Program-made: the position numbers and the translations under genes
The notes under the pieces: generated by a model
What the model was told of the DNA's origin: nothing
The model's input: only the letters and a program-made list of their open reading frames with translations
The model's database searches: none
Virus record (IMG/VR): IMGVR_UViG_3300030110_000181
Coordinates: 1-36,360 of that record
Source: a virus
Length of the DNA stretch: 36,360 nucleotides
Direction: 5' to 3' (one strand)
Shown here: positions 5,027 through 12,082 of the stretch, piece after piece
Numbering within the stretch: the stretch's first letter is position 1
Layout: each line of letters begins with the position of its first letter

Positions 5027-5712
5027 AAAGGCGAGGAGAAACAGAATGGTTAGACCGTGGCGAATGCTGGGCCATCATGCCAGACGGCTCAAAATGCACA
5101 GGCACCCGCAGAACACTTCAACCATTTGGTGGCCTGGGTTCTGTTGATGGAAAAATAGCTTTGTGTTTTGGTCACCACAGACACTACAAAAAACATAAAG
5201 ACCCAAGAACAGACATCCCTTTGAACGCCATGCAACGCATGACATTCAAAGAACGAGTCGAACACTACATGAACCCAACTAACGGGTACATAAAAATAAC
5301 CCCTTACGGGTGTTACGAATGGCAACGAACCAAACTACAAGCAGGCTACGGACTAGTTAATTCCAAAGTCATAGCTGCTGAATGCGGCACAAAAAACAAT
5401 GTACAAACCCATCGAATGATGTGGGTGTATGCGAATGGGGAACTACCACCAGACGGAATGCATGTACATCACTTGTGTTACAACAAAGCATGCTGTAATC
5501 CTGAACACCTAGAGCTACTCACACCAAGAGAAAACTCTAATGATGCGGCGATTGTTCATCATATGCGTGTCAGATATGCGCAACTGATGGTCAAAAACCG
5601 TCAACTTAAAACACAAATAGGGCGCTTGGAGAAAGAACTTGCCGAAGAAAAAAACAAAAATAAGCAAAGCCGAACGAGACGCATGGCAGAAAAAAGCAAT
5701 GAGCAGAAATAA
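5023..5712 (+). CDS. HNH endonuclease, HNH_3-like (229 aa)
   Basis: Start overlaps the previous stop (ATGA). The N-terminal part has a Cys/His unit (GECWAIMPDGSKCTG...ALCFGHH) related to the modules of the neighbouring HNH protein. The nuclease core is in the middle: GCYEWQRTKLQAGYG, THRMMWVYANGELP, then HVHHLCYNKACCNPEHLELL (about residues 147-166), the usual HNH_3 layout in which adjacent His residues and NPEHL form the metal site. The C-terminus (about 180-229) is a Lys/Glu-rich coiled coil. Two adjacent HNH genes suggest accessory endonuclease invasion or a paired function. Its base composition is more A-rich than its neighbours. Confidence 0.82.
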   Translation: MKRRGETEWLDRGECWAIMPDGSKCTGTRRTLQPFGGLGSVDGKIALCFGHHRHYKKHKDPRTDIPLNAMQRMTFKERVEHYMNPTNGYIKITPYGCYEWQRTKLQAGYGLVNSKVIAAECGTKNNVQTHRMMWVYANGELPPDGMHVHHLCYNKACCNPEHLELLTPRENSNDAAIVHHMRVRYAQLMVKNRQLKTQIGRLEKELAEEKNKNKQSRTRRMAEKSNEQK

Positions 5713-5785
5713 CCCCACCATATTTCAGAACGACTCGTTCACCAAAGAAGAAATAGAGAAAGCCCGTGGCAAAAACAGACGGTAG
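5699..5785 (+). CDS. Possible 28-aa peptide bridging two genes
   Basis: An ATG overlaps the end of the HNH gene and opens a frame reading MSRNNPTIFQND then SFTKEEIEKARGKNRR, ending inside the next gene. It fills the otherwise untranslated 53-nt gap, and its translation would bring ribosomes to the GTG start at 5766. No clear SD of its own. It may be a real coupling peptide or chance. Confidence 0.3.
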   Translation: MSRNNPTIFQNDSFTKEEIEKARGKNRR

Positions 5786-5969
5786 AAAATACATCGAATG
5801 GGAACGATCTGATTTCAGTAGACACGGATTAATAGCAACCTACGCACTTGGCGGCTGTAGGTGTGTAAAATGTAAAAAACGTTATGAGGACTGGGAACCG
5901 TGGAAACACAACACTCCTAGTGCAGTCCTAAAAAGACCCCCAAGAAGGAGGACCAATGGGAGTAAGTAA
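5766..5969 (+). CDS. Small Cys-knuckle basic protein (67 aa)
   Basis: Uses GTG 5766. The middle reads HGLIATYALGGCRCVKCKKR, a form of the HGxxSxYxxGCRCxxC motif found in many short actinobacterial and actinophage proteins, often near HNH genes; it likely binds zinc. The C-terminus is basic and proline-rich (LKRPPRRRTNGSK). Its last 14 nt overlap the start of the HTH gene. Nucleic-acid binding is plausible from charge and zinc knuckle. The start is less certain because no strong SD is seen. Confidence 0.6.
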   Translation: MAKTDGRKYIEWERSDFSRHGLIATYALGGCRCVKCKKRYEDWEPWKHNTPSAVLKRPPRRRTNGSK

Positions 5970-6342
5970 TTTAGAAGAAATGGATGAGCGCCTACAACGT
6001 ATCGAAGGTATAGCTCAACAACTATTAAGGGTTTCAAATCAGTTATTGGAATCCAACATAGAAATGTCAAATGCTTTGACAGCTTTGTCGGCACGCATCA
6101 ACTTGCGTGAGGCGTTGCCGCCCGCACCGTCAGACGAATACCTGAACTTCCAGGAAATTGCACGCAGGGCAGGAGTCACCCCTGCTGCTGTAACGAACTG
6201 GCGGGTAAGACATGACGATTTCCCTCGCCCGATCAAAGAAATAGGTAAAACTAAATTGTTTTCTGCTCGACAAGTAAATGCGTGGCTGGCATCAAGAGAG
6301 GCCAGACAGCCTAAGGCCGTAACGGAAATGCAACATTCGTAA
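5956..6342 (+). CDS. HTH DNA-binding protein, AlpA/excisionase-like (128 aa)
   Basis: AAGGAGG stands 5 nt before ATG 5956. The N-terminal half (about residues 1-50) is a predicted coiled coil (LEEMDERLQRIEGIAQQLL), suggesting a dimer or higher oligomer. The C-terminal half (about 58-118) is a winged/MerR-like helix-turn-helix of the HTH_17 kind: LNFQEIARRAGVTPAAVTNW followed by FPRPIKEIGKTKLFSARQVNAWL. Such proteins are excisionases, AlpA-type activators or repressors. No integrase is present, so a transcription role is more likely. It stands 68 bp upstream of the ACTCAGTA repeat pair at 6410-6456; the only other ACTCAGTA pair found lies in the divergent control region (35980-36030), making it the natural candidate for binding both. 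Confidence 0.75.
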   Translation: MGVSNLEEMDERLQRIEGIAQQLLRVSNQLLESNIEMSNALTALSARINLREALPPAPSDEYLNFQEIARRAGVTPAAVTNWRVRHDDFPRPIKEIGKTKLFSARQVNAWLASREARQPKAVTEMQHS

Positions 6343-6409
6343 TGGAACTGTAATAAAAGACACACAACTGCGCGTGTATTTTGCTAAACGGCGCGCTAGA
6401 CTTACTAGT

Positions 6410-6456
6410 ACTCAGTATCAACCACCCCGCTCAGGCGGGTGGTTGGCACTCAGTAC
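6410..6456 (+). promoter_or_regulatory. ACTCAGTA direct repeats bracketing a GC hairpin (site 1)
   Basis: ACTCAGTATCA (6410-6420) and ACTCAGTAC (6448-6456) are 38 bp apart start to start. Between them AACCACCCCGC-TCAG-GCGGGTGGTT (6420-6444) makes a 10-bp hairpin with one bulged C. The same design (ACTCAGTACCA, hairpin, ACTCAGTACCA, 40 bp apart) occurs at 35980-36030. The repeats may be operators and the hairpin a terminator or attenuator in front of the gene at 6487. Confidence 0.5.
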
Positions 6457-6469
6457 AGGAACATGACAC

Positions 6470-6483
6470 GAACTGGGAGGTTC
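6470..6483 (+). promoter_or_regulatory. Ribosome binding site in hairpin loop (gene at 6487)
   Basis: GAAC-TGGGAG-GTTC is a 4-bp stem with GGGAG in the loop. ATG 6487 follows by 3 nt. It is the weakest stem of the series with the 501-514 example, but it supports the 6487 start. Confidence 0.4.
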
Positions 6484-6486
6484 TGT

Positions 6487-6846
6487 ATGCGTAAAGCAAA
6501 AATTGGTGATTACAAAGTTCTATACAAAGAACATAACTCAGCCACGGGCTTAAATGCTCATGCTTCAGAAGAAGATCATGGTATTGGTCAAGTGTTATGT
6601 CGTCTATATCGACTGCCTATAGCATTTTATGACGACCACACTTGGAATCGGTTACTTCCTGCGGGCGTAGAAGAACGAATTACCAAACAGCATGTTTTTG
6701 CGTGGCTATCCCCGCACGATATTTGGGAATTGAAAAGTGACGCAGATTATTACACTGACCCGTGGGTGGCTGCTGACATGCGAGAATTGGGCGCTCGTTA
6801 CGATCTTCAAGCAGCGGCAATGCTCCGTGCGCTAGAAGGGAAATAA
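6487..6846 (+). CDS. Early protein of unknown function (119 aa)
   Basis: ATG 6487 follows GGGAGG (6475-6480); the frame opens earlier at 6439 within the regulatory hairpin. The product (MRKAKIGDYKVLYKEHNSA...) is soluble, with several Trp (TWNRLLP, FAWLSPHDIWELK, DPWVAADM) and an Ala-rich C-terminal helix (YDLQAAAMLRALEGK). I do not recognise the family. It stands alone between a regulatory site and a terminator, so it is expressed as a separate unit. A small regulatory or replication-accessory role is possible by position only. Confidence 0.65.
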   Translation: MRKAKIGDYKVLYKEHNSATGLNAHASEEDHGIGQVLCRLYRLPIAFYDDHTWNRLLPAGVEERITKQHVFAWLSPHDIWELKSDADYYTDPWVAADMRELGARYDLQAAAMLRALEGK

Positions 6847-6854
6847 CAACAGTT

Positions 6855-6884
6855 GGGGTGGGGCATCATTCGATGTCCCACCCC
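6855..6884 (+). terminator. Rho-independent terminator
   Basis: GGGGTGGGGCATC-ATTC-GATGTCCCACCCC is a 13-bp stem (one G:U) with a 4-nt loop, followed by TTCTCT. It starts 9 bp after the stop at 6846 and ends 18 bp before the next gene, so it separates the accessory genes from the replication block, probably with partial read-through. Confidence 0.65.
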
Positions 6885-6901
6885 TTCTCTACTCTGAGAC
6901 T

Positions 6902-7699
6902 ATGAAGTATCCCCTACACAAAGACAGCGAAGGACGCTGGGTACACGACTGGACACGCCAGTCAACAATCAAGACAGCAGACATGTGCCTAGAAAGATTC
7001 CGCAACACCATCTTTGGACTTGTAAGCGAAGAAATAAAAGACGCTGCAACATTAGGTACGGCATGTCACGCAGTAGCAGAAGACGCACTCAACACCCGCA
7101 AAGCAGGCGGGGAAATGACAAAGCAAGACCACATCGACTCATTTGAAATGTACTGGGAAGAAGCTCTACCAACCATCGAAGTATGGAACAGCTACTCACC
7201 AGAAAGCGCCTATGTCGAAGGATTACGCAAAGTAGAAGATTGGCGCATACAAGTCTTACCCGAACTACAACCAGTCGAAGTTGAAGATTACTTTGATTTG
7301 CTATTCCACGAAGATGACCAACGAGTTGTACGTTTCACAGGAACCATTGACCTAGTTGAAGAGGACAGGCTATGGGACTGGAAGTTCCCAAGCCGTGACT
7401 ACAGCAGAGACAGATGGCAGTACGAACGGTGGGATGTGCAATCAATGGCATACTGCTGGGCAAAAGGCATTTCAAATTTCTCTTATGCGATCATGCACCC
7501 CAAAGGTGTAGGTCGCATGGATATAGTTCGCGACAAAGGCCACACAGATTGGCTACGTCAAAAGGTCTTAGGGCTGTGCCACATCGTGGAATCCGAGATG
7601 ACTAAATATCCTCTTGGTGATGACGGTTGGTGGTGCTCTGAGAAATGGTGTCCAGCGTGGGCACGGTGTAAAGGCGCAATAATAGGAGGCGCAAGATAA
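6902..7699 (+). CDS. Cas4/RecB-like PD-(D/E)XK exonuclease with Fe-S cysteines (265 aa)
   Basis: The nuclease core FTGTIDLV...LWDWKF gives D150, D159 and K161 as the D-(D/E)xK active site, preceded by a helix with GTACHAVAEDAL (RecB-type motif I His). A later QSMAYCWAK is the usual QxxxY motif. Four cysteines in the Cas4/AddB arrangement, one early (C29 in DMCLERFR) and three late (C245, C250, C256 in WCSEKWCPAWARC), should bind a [4Fe-4S] cluster. The expected activity is exonuclease trimming of DNA ends for recombination-linked replication. It opens the replication block; the next gene overlaps by TAATG. No strong SD is visible upstream. Confidence 0.85.
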   Translation: MKYPLHKDSEGRWVHDWTRQSTIKTADMCLERFRNTIFGLVSEEIKDAATLGTACHAVAEDALNTRKAGGEMTKQDHIDSFEMYWEEALPTIEVWNSYSPESAYVEGLRKVEDWRIQVLPELQPVEVEDYFDLLFHEDDQRVVRFTGTIDLVEEDRLWDWKFPSRDYSRDRWQYERWDVQSMAYCWAKGISNFSYAIMHPKGVGRMDIVRDKGHTDWLRQKVLGLCHIVESEMTKYPLGDDGWWCSEKWCPAWARCKGAIIGGAR

Positions 7700-8403
7700 T
7701 GGCATTTAAGCCAATGGAACCGCACGAACGTGCGAGTATAGAAGCACAGGTGATACTTAAAGGTGCTGTCGAACTGACAGCAGCACAGGTATCAGCTAAT
7801 GCGACAGACCCCAACGAGGATATTCTGACAACACTGACAGACAATGCGTCAGCGTTGACAAACATTCTTGGGGATACCAAAACACAACTAGGAGCAGCAC
7901 CCGTAGCAGCTACCGAAACTGCGGCAGTAGCCAAAGTTGAAGCAGCATTTCAAGGCGCAACATCAGCACCAAGAAAAGCAGGCGGATCACTGTACCTAGA
8001 TGACCAAGAGTACAACGACATACATAAACTATTCCTAAATGAAAAGAACGCAGGAATCGTATATGCGTCTAAAGACTCAGCTTTTATGGACAATCAAGCG
8101 GTACGCAAGCTGTTTCAAACAGGGGTTCGCCAGTTTCCTCAAGATTATTGGGCAGACTCAATGCGAGGTAAAGACATCCCGACAACAAAAGCAGGCAAAT
8201 GCGGACTGGGAGATTTCAAAATAAAGAAGGGACTATCTATCGGTGAAGATGGACAGTCATACGTAGGACAAGGCGAAGGCAACCACCCTCTAGCAGGGAA
8301 AAGCGGTTACTTCGCAGCACTACAAAAGAACACTTCTTGGTCATGGCCTGAACGACCCGAACCAGTTGACCCACAGGGTTGGCTTGTCGGCGTAGATGCC
8401 TAA
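7699..8403 (+). CDS. Replication-block protein of unknown function (234 aa)
   Basis: AGGAGG (7684-7689) precedes ATG 7699, which overlaps the nuclease stop. The N-terminal third (MEPHERASIEAQVILKGAVE and an Ala/Thr-rich linker to about residue 90) looks helical then disordered; the C-terminal two thirds (SLYLDDQEYNDIHKLFLNEK ... WSWPERPEPVDPQGWLVGVD) is globular. It lies between an exonuclease and a helicase-like ATPase with overlapping ends on both sides, a place where phages often keep a ssDNA-binding or annealing protein. No OB-fold signature or acidic tail is visible, so that role is only a positional guess. Confidence 0.7.
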   Translation: MAFKPMEPHERASIEAQVILKGAVELTAAQVSANATDPNEDILTTLTDNASALTNILGDTKTQLGAAPVAATETAAVAKVEAAFQGATSAPRKAGGSLYLDDQEYNDIHKLFLNEKNAGIVYASKDSAFMDNQAVRKLFQTGVRQFPQDYWADSMRGKDIPTTKAGKCGLGDFKIKKGLSIGEDGQSYVGQGEGNHPLAGKSGYFAALQKNTSWSWPERPEPVDPQGWLVGVDA

Positions 8404-9394
8404 AGAAATCAGCATGGAGGAGGCAAGGCAACTTGTCACGGGGGCGGCAACTGCGTCCGCCCCCGAACCTCCTGCGGCTGAACCACAAGAGATCGAAGGT
8501 GTAAGCGCCCAAGATCTACGCAGATTATTTACCCCCAAAGGGGAACAAGTTCGACGCATGCGGCATGACCTACGTGCTGGCAACGAATGGAGTTTCGGAG
8601 TACGAGCCTTTGACGAGGCCACACTCGGAGGCGCAAGGCCAGGACAACTGGTCACGCTAATAGGTAGATCGCATACAGGTAAAACGTTGCTTGCCATGAA
8701 CATGGTTGCAAAGAATCGCAACCATCGAACACTCTGGGTAAGCCCCGACGAAACAGAAACAATGTTCTGGGGACGGTACTCATCTATTCGCTTGGAGTTC
8801 GATCAACGAGAATGGATTAACCGTTTAATTCGCGAAGATCCCACAGCGTGGGAACGAGTAGAACAAATCATGCAAGATGAAACTAATTTGCATTTTGAAT
8901 CTACTGGCATGTCTGTGGACGATCTAGACAAAGCGTTACGCATTGCATCCACCACATTGTGGGGAGGCAAACGACCAGAAGTTTTAGTTTACGATTTCCT
9001 AGAACTGATACGAGGCGGCGAAGCTGGCGACGCAGCCAGCGTCCAAGCCAAGATCGAATCATTCAAACAACTTGTATCTGACTGGCGACTAGTGGGAATC
9101 ATTATCCACCAGTCAGGCAGAGGTACAGGTAACCGTGGCAAAGCTGGCGGCATTGAAGCAGGCAGGTACGCATCCACAAGTGAAAGCCATTTTCTAATTG
9201 AAACATGGCGTAGATGGGATGACACCAACCTAGATGAGGAAACTCGCGCTCATTATGAGGACGAAGTTTCCGCTGGCCTGTGGAAAAACAAGGCTGGAGA
9301 TGGGGAAAAAGCTGAAGTAAACCTGACCATAGACAGCAGCGGGCGTATCCTAGAGCCAGGAGTTACATGGGAACAAGGCACGTTCGATGGATAG
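8396..9394 (+). CDS. RecA/DnaB-fold ATPase, putative replicative helicase (332 aa)
   Basis: Overlaps the previous stop by ATGCCTAA. After an Ala/Pro-rich N-terminus, a P-loop GRSHTGKT (about residues 90-97) follows the DnaB/RecA-type lead-in FDEATLGGARPGQLVTLIG. A Walker B-like VLVYDFLELI lies near residue 196 and a IIIHQSGRG sensor segment near 238, matching superfamily-4 helicase cores. There is no fused primase domain; the primase is the next gene. It should unwind DNA ahead of the host polymerase. A RecA-like recombinase is the alternative; the lack of a recognisable L2 loop and the neighbour primase favour helicase. Confidence 0.8.
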   Translation: MPKEISMEEARQLVTGAATASAPEPPAAEPQEIEGVSAQDLRRLFTPKGEQVRRMRHDLRAGNEWSFGVRAFDEATLGGARPGQLVTLIGRSHTGKTLLAMNMVAKNRNHRTLWVSPDETETMFWGRYSSIRLEFDQREWINRLIREDPTAWERVEQIMQDETNLHFESTGMSVDDLDKALRIASTTLWGGKRPEVLVYDFLELIRGGEAGDAASVQAKIESFKQLVSDWRLVGIIIHQSGRGTGNRGKAGGIEAGRYASTSESHFLIETWRRWDDTNLDEETRAHYEDEVSAGLWKNKAGDGEKAEVNLTIDSSGRILEPGVTWEQGTFDG

Positions 9395-10430
9395 CGCAGC
9401 AGCAGGAGCATTCAAAAACGTATTCCAAGGTTTTCCGTATGCGTACGGAACAGACTCTGGTGGCTGTCGTTGGATCTCCGTTTCCACAGAACTAATTGAG
9501 AACCACCTGAGCGGCTCTGAGATGATCGGAATTTATCCGATGGTCTACGACCCTCTCAAACAAGAAGGCGGCCCCGCAGGGTTCATACAGTCGTCCTCAG
9601 ACACAAAAGCCAGACCCATCTACCCTGACATGAAACGTGAACTATGGATGTGTACATGGGGAGCCATCGACATAGACGAAGGCGACATTGATTCAGAAAT
9701 AATTGCCAAAAACGCAATTACCTTATTCTCGGCACTAGGGATCACAGCATGGTTAGAACGATCCCGAAGCAAGGGCTACCACGTATGGGTATTTGTAGAA
9801 GAATGGACACCCGTCACGCTAATGCGCAAAGCACTCAAAGCAGTCATGCAACTAGCAGGCGGAGACTATGACGCTGTGTACCCCAAATCAGATTGGTTAG
9901 ATGGACCGCCAGGAAACTACATACGACTTCCCTACGGAGGCGAACGACCTTACGGACGCCAAGTCATGGTTAACTCAGAAACAGGAGAAACCTACGACAT
10001 TTGGGATTTCATAATAGAAGCCGAAGCAGAGCGAACCCCATTAGAAGATCTAGAACGAGCAGCAGAGCTACACCAAGACCCCGAACCCGATATCCCACCA
10101 CCCCGAGACTACAGCAAAGAACCACTCATGCGAATAGATGGTTCACGCCTACGAGGACTGGCGTTAATGATGTACCGTAACGGACCAGTGGATTACTACA
10201 TGCAACACGGAGCAGGGCGAGGGCGACACGGATTCCTAAACCGTTTCGCAAGAGCCATGTTTGAATCAGGATTTGAACGAGGCGACGTAGTGTCATGGAC
10301 CAACGACCTAGACTCACGACTAGGCCAATGGTATGAAGAAGGCCCAAAGTTTATGGGCCGACGAGATGGCGACCGACAAATGGAACGGCTAGTAGACGAT
10401 GCCCAAAAAAGAGCAGTCAGACACGTATGA
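9387..10430 (+). CDS. Archaeo-eukaryotic-type primase (347 aa)
   Basis: Overlaps the helicase by ATGGATAG. Three motifs of the AEP superfamily are in order: GAIDIDEGD (catalytic acidic pair, about residue 92-98), SRSKGYHVWVF (S-x-GxHxW, about 126-135) and GNYIRLPYGG (about 174-183). The motif style resembles the primase part of TOTE-type and phage AEP proteins rather than bacterial DnaG/TOPRIM. The N-terminus includes a Cys in GGCRWISV. The C-terminal third carries a helical region (HGFLNRFARAMFESGFERGD) like a PriCT-type helper domain. It would make primers for phage DNA synthesis with the preceding ATPase. The RusA gene starts 32 nt before its end. Confidence 0.82.
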   Translation: MDSAAAGAFKNVFQGFPYAYGTDSGGCRWISVSTELIENHLSGSEMIGIYPMVYDPLKQEGGPAGFIQSSSDTKARPIYPDMKRELWMCTWGAIDIDEGDIDSEIIAKNAITLFSALGITAWLERSRSKGYHVWVFVEEWTPVTLMRKALKAVMQLAGGDYDAVYPKSDWLDGPPGNYIRLPYGGERPYGRQVMVNSETGETYDIWDFIIEAEAERTPLEDLERAAELHQDPEPDIPPPRDYSKEPLMRIDGSRLRGLALMMYRNGPVDYYMQHGAGRGRHGFLNRFARAMFESGFERGDVVSWTNDLDSRLGQWYEEGPKFMGRRDGDRQMERLVDDAQKRAVRHV

Positions 10431-10764
10431 GTTAGTCATAGAAGGACGGCCCCGCACAAAGGGCCGTCCACGTATGACTCGTAGCGGACGTGCCTACACA
10501 CCTAAAGAAACGGTCGAAGCAGAAAACCGTATCGTAGAAGCTGTAGGCGACAATCCACCTATCTTTGAAGGACCAGTAAAACTAGAACTACATTTCACCG
10601 ACGAAAGCACCTACGTAAAAATTACGTCGCTACCAGATTGGGGCAAAACCAAACTGCGTGGCGACCTAGACAACTACGTCAAGCTAGCTGCCGACGGTTT
10701 ACAAAAGTCAGGGATCATTCCAAATGACAGAGATGTAGTTTGGGTACAGGCGGAAAAAACATGA
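10399..10764 (+). CDS. rusA: RusA-like Holliday junction resolvase (121 aa)
   Basis: Length (about 120 aa) and motifs match RusA: the basic GRPRTKGRPRMTRSGR near the N-terminus with YTPKET, and the acidic core KLRGDLDNYVKLAADGLQ, then GIIPNDRDVVWVQAEKT, with the conserved Asp residues that bind the metal and a final Lys. It cuts four-way junctions made in recombination-dependent replication and resolves branched DNA before packaging. Its start lies inside the primase gene and its stop shares ATGA with the next gene, so it is deeply embedded in the operon. Confidence 0.88.
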   Translation: MPKKEQSDTYELVIEGRPRTKGRPRMTRSGRAYTPKETVEAENRIVEAVGDNPPIFEGPVKLELHFTDESTYVKITSLPDWGKTKLRGDLDNYVKLAADGLQKSGIIPNDRDVVWVQAEKT

Positions 10765-11213
10765 AGTTCCAAGACCTAGATTTCTCCGAACGTTTAAACC
10801 AAATGGGCGACTTAGCCGAAGGCAAGTTTGAAGAAGTAGCCCCGTGGCCTTACGCACGCTACGGCCTGAACAGGCCACCCTTTCGTTTAAGCAACGTTCC
10901 TCGCGAAATTTGTTACACACCTGACTACTTGACAGAAAACTATTTAGTAGAAGTACAAGGGTTTGGGCGTAGCCAGGAAATCCACATGAAGGTAGACAAA
11001 CTCAAAGCCTTAGCTTGGTGGCATGAACAAATGGAAGTCTTACTATTTTTGTACGACTCTTTATTTGACCGTCATACTTTTCTCCGATTTCACACAATTA
11101 GAGACTTGTGTTTTCAAGCACAAACAAAACTATTTCCAGATAATAGAAAAGAATATTTCGCCATACCAGCCGACATAGCATGGCAGTATGGTCAAGAAGG
11201 AATTTCCCTTTGA
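10761..11213 (+). CDS. Putative PD-(D/E)XK-type nuclease (150 aa)
   Basis: ATG 10761 overlaps the RusA stop (ATGA). An E-containing helix (LAEGKFEEVAPWPYARYG) leads to CYTPDYLTENYLVEVQGFG, which reads as a PD-x(n)-ExQ active site of the restriction-endonuclease fold, with a Lys/His-rich helix after it (EIHMKVDKLKALAWWHE). The C-terminal half is helical. Similar small nucleases in phages degrade host DNA or process branched DNA. Assignment rests on one motif and on context, so treat it as putative. The sigma-like gene starts 26 nt before its end. Confidence 0.55.
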   Translation: MKFQDLDFSERLNQMGDLAEGKFEEVAPWPYARYGLNRPPFRLSNVPREICYTPDYLTENYLVEVQGFGRSQEIHMKVDKLKALAWWHEQMEVLLFLYDSLFDRHTFLRFHTIRDLCFQAQTKLFPDNRKEYFAIPADIAWQYGQEGISL

Positions 11214-11571
11214 TCCTCTTGATCTTTCATGGAAAGCACAAGGGAATCCACAACAAAAACAAACTGAAATAGAAATACTTCAGGAAGCTGCACCCCACGC
11301 ACCTCTAGAAGAATCACAAGAAGAACGCATACAACTACAAGAAGCTGTGCTGGACGCCTTCGACGAACTAGAAGAAGATGAAATCTGGTTACTAAACGCT
11401 TTGTTGTTTGAACGTCTAAGCCTTAGACAAGTTGAACGATTAACAAACTTACCGAAAACAACAGTGGCACGTAAGCGTGATTACATTCTAAGAAAACTTA
11501 AACGAGCGTTAAATAAACGACAAATTGTTAGAGACTATTTGAATTTTTTACTCATCTACTTCATAGTCTGA
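11188..11571 (+). CDS. Sigma-70 region 4-like transcription regulator (127 aa)
   Basis: After a variable, Glu-rich N-terminus (about residues 1-52), residues about 54-110 read LDAFDELEEDEIWLLNALLF, ERLSLRQVERLTNLPKTTVA, KRDYILRKLKRAL. This is the sigma region 4 pattern: an acidic helix, then the helix-turn-helix (SLRQVERLTNLPKTTV) that normally meets the -35 box. No region 2 is present, so it is not a complete sigma factor; it may act like small phage co-activators that bind core RNA polymerase. It is the last early gene, and its end overlaps the last late gene by 24 nt on the other strand. A late-transcription activator role fits its timing. Confidence 0.75.
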   Translation: MVKKEFPFDPLDLSWKAQGNPQQKQTEIEILQEAAPHAPLEESQEERIQLQEAVLDAFDELEEDEIWLLNALLFERLSLRQVERLTNLPKTTVARKRDYILRKLKRALNKRQIVRDYLNFLLIYFIV

Positions 11572-11868
11572 GTCATCCATTGCATCAGCCGACGCAAGAA
11601 TCAGGCCACTGATTATTGCAAACACATGGCTGTGCAAAGGACTGTTCTCAAAATCGTTAATCATTGACTCCGCAGAGAACGCCATAGCGTGCTCAAACGG
11701 CAACACAATCATCACAGCTAACGAGTCATCATGCCATTTAGCATGATTCCCGTCATCCACATTCAACAAATGTGAAGTGCTTTTTATATCGTTATAAATC
11801 TCAGAAGCAAGATAACCGTACTCTTCGGTCCACTCTTCCCACTCGGAGTTCTCTTGCTCCTCAGACAC
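11548..11868 (-). CDS. Last late gene, unknown acidic protein (106 aa)
   Basis: Final gene of the leftward late unit. A GTG at 11868, one base after the holin stop, is taken as start; an ATG at 11958 is in frame but lies inside the holin gene and would add a hydrophobic, Leu-rich N-terminus (MVRLLLSLLLVKLLLRLVW) that looks like an out-of-frame artefact, though an Rz-like spanin with an N-terminal anchor would look similar. The body is acidic (NSEWEEWTEEYGYLASEIYND ... DAMDDSDYEVDE). It follows holin and endolysin, so it may belong to lysis. It converges with the sigma-like gene. Confidence 0.5.
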   Translation of the reverse strand: MSEEQENSEWEEWTEEYGYLASEIYNDIKSTSHLLNVDDGNHAKWHDDSLAVMIVLPFEHAMAFSAESMINDFENSPLHSHVFAIISGLILASADAMDDSDYEVDE

Positions 11869-11869
11869 G

Positions 11870-12073
11870 TCAACTAACCAACGAACCTGATCGCGAATCG
11901 CCCACACGAGTCGCAGCAATAGCTTTACCAATAGCAATGACAGCAGCAACCGCACCAATTTTTAACGAGTCCGTCCAGTCAGGGCCAGGAACGGCCATAG
12001 CGCCTACAAATCCTTGACAGAACGTAGCCAAACCACGTTCAAAACAATCTCTCAAAAAATCTAAATTAAACAA
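11870..12073 (-). CDS. Holin, r1t-like (67 aa)
   Basis: Starts at TTG with AAGGAG 5 nt upstream. The order FLRDCFERGLATFCQGFVGA then DWTDSLKIGAVAAVIAIGKA resembles the small r1t-type holin family in which the helix ER(A/G)xxTFxQ is followed by DW...AA and a second hydrophobic helix. Two membrane segments (about residues 15-31 and 37-55) and a short polar tail. It would open the membrane for the amidase encoded directly upstream (12083-12826), forming the lysis cassette. Confidence 0.75.
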   Translation of the reverse strand: MFNLDFLRDCFERGLATFCQGFVGAMAVPGPDWTDSLKIGAVAAVIAIGKAIAATRVGDSRSGSLVS

Positions 12074-12082
12074 AATATCTCC

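Noticed and set aside
5956-6342. Temperate phage with excisionase and attachment site
   Set aside because: The HTH fold fits an excisionase, but no tyrosine or serine integrase and no tRNA-like att core were found in the window, so a regulator is more likely.
11870-11958. N-terminal Leu-rich extension of the last late gene starting at ATG 11958
   Set aside because: It overlaps the holin gene in another frame and its Leu/Arg pattern can arise from that coding sequence; GTG 11868 just after the holin stop fits the operon spacing better. A spanin-like anchor cannot be fully excluded.
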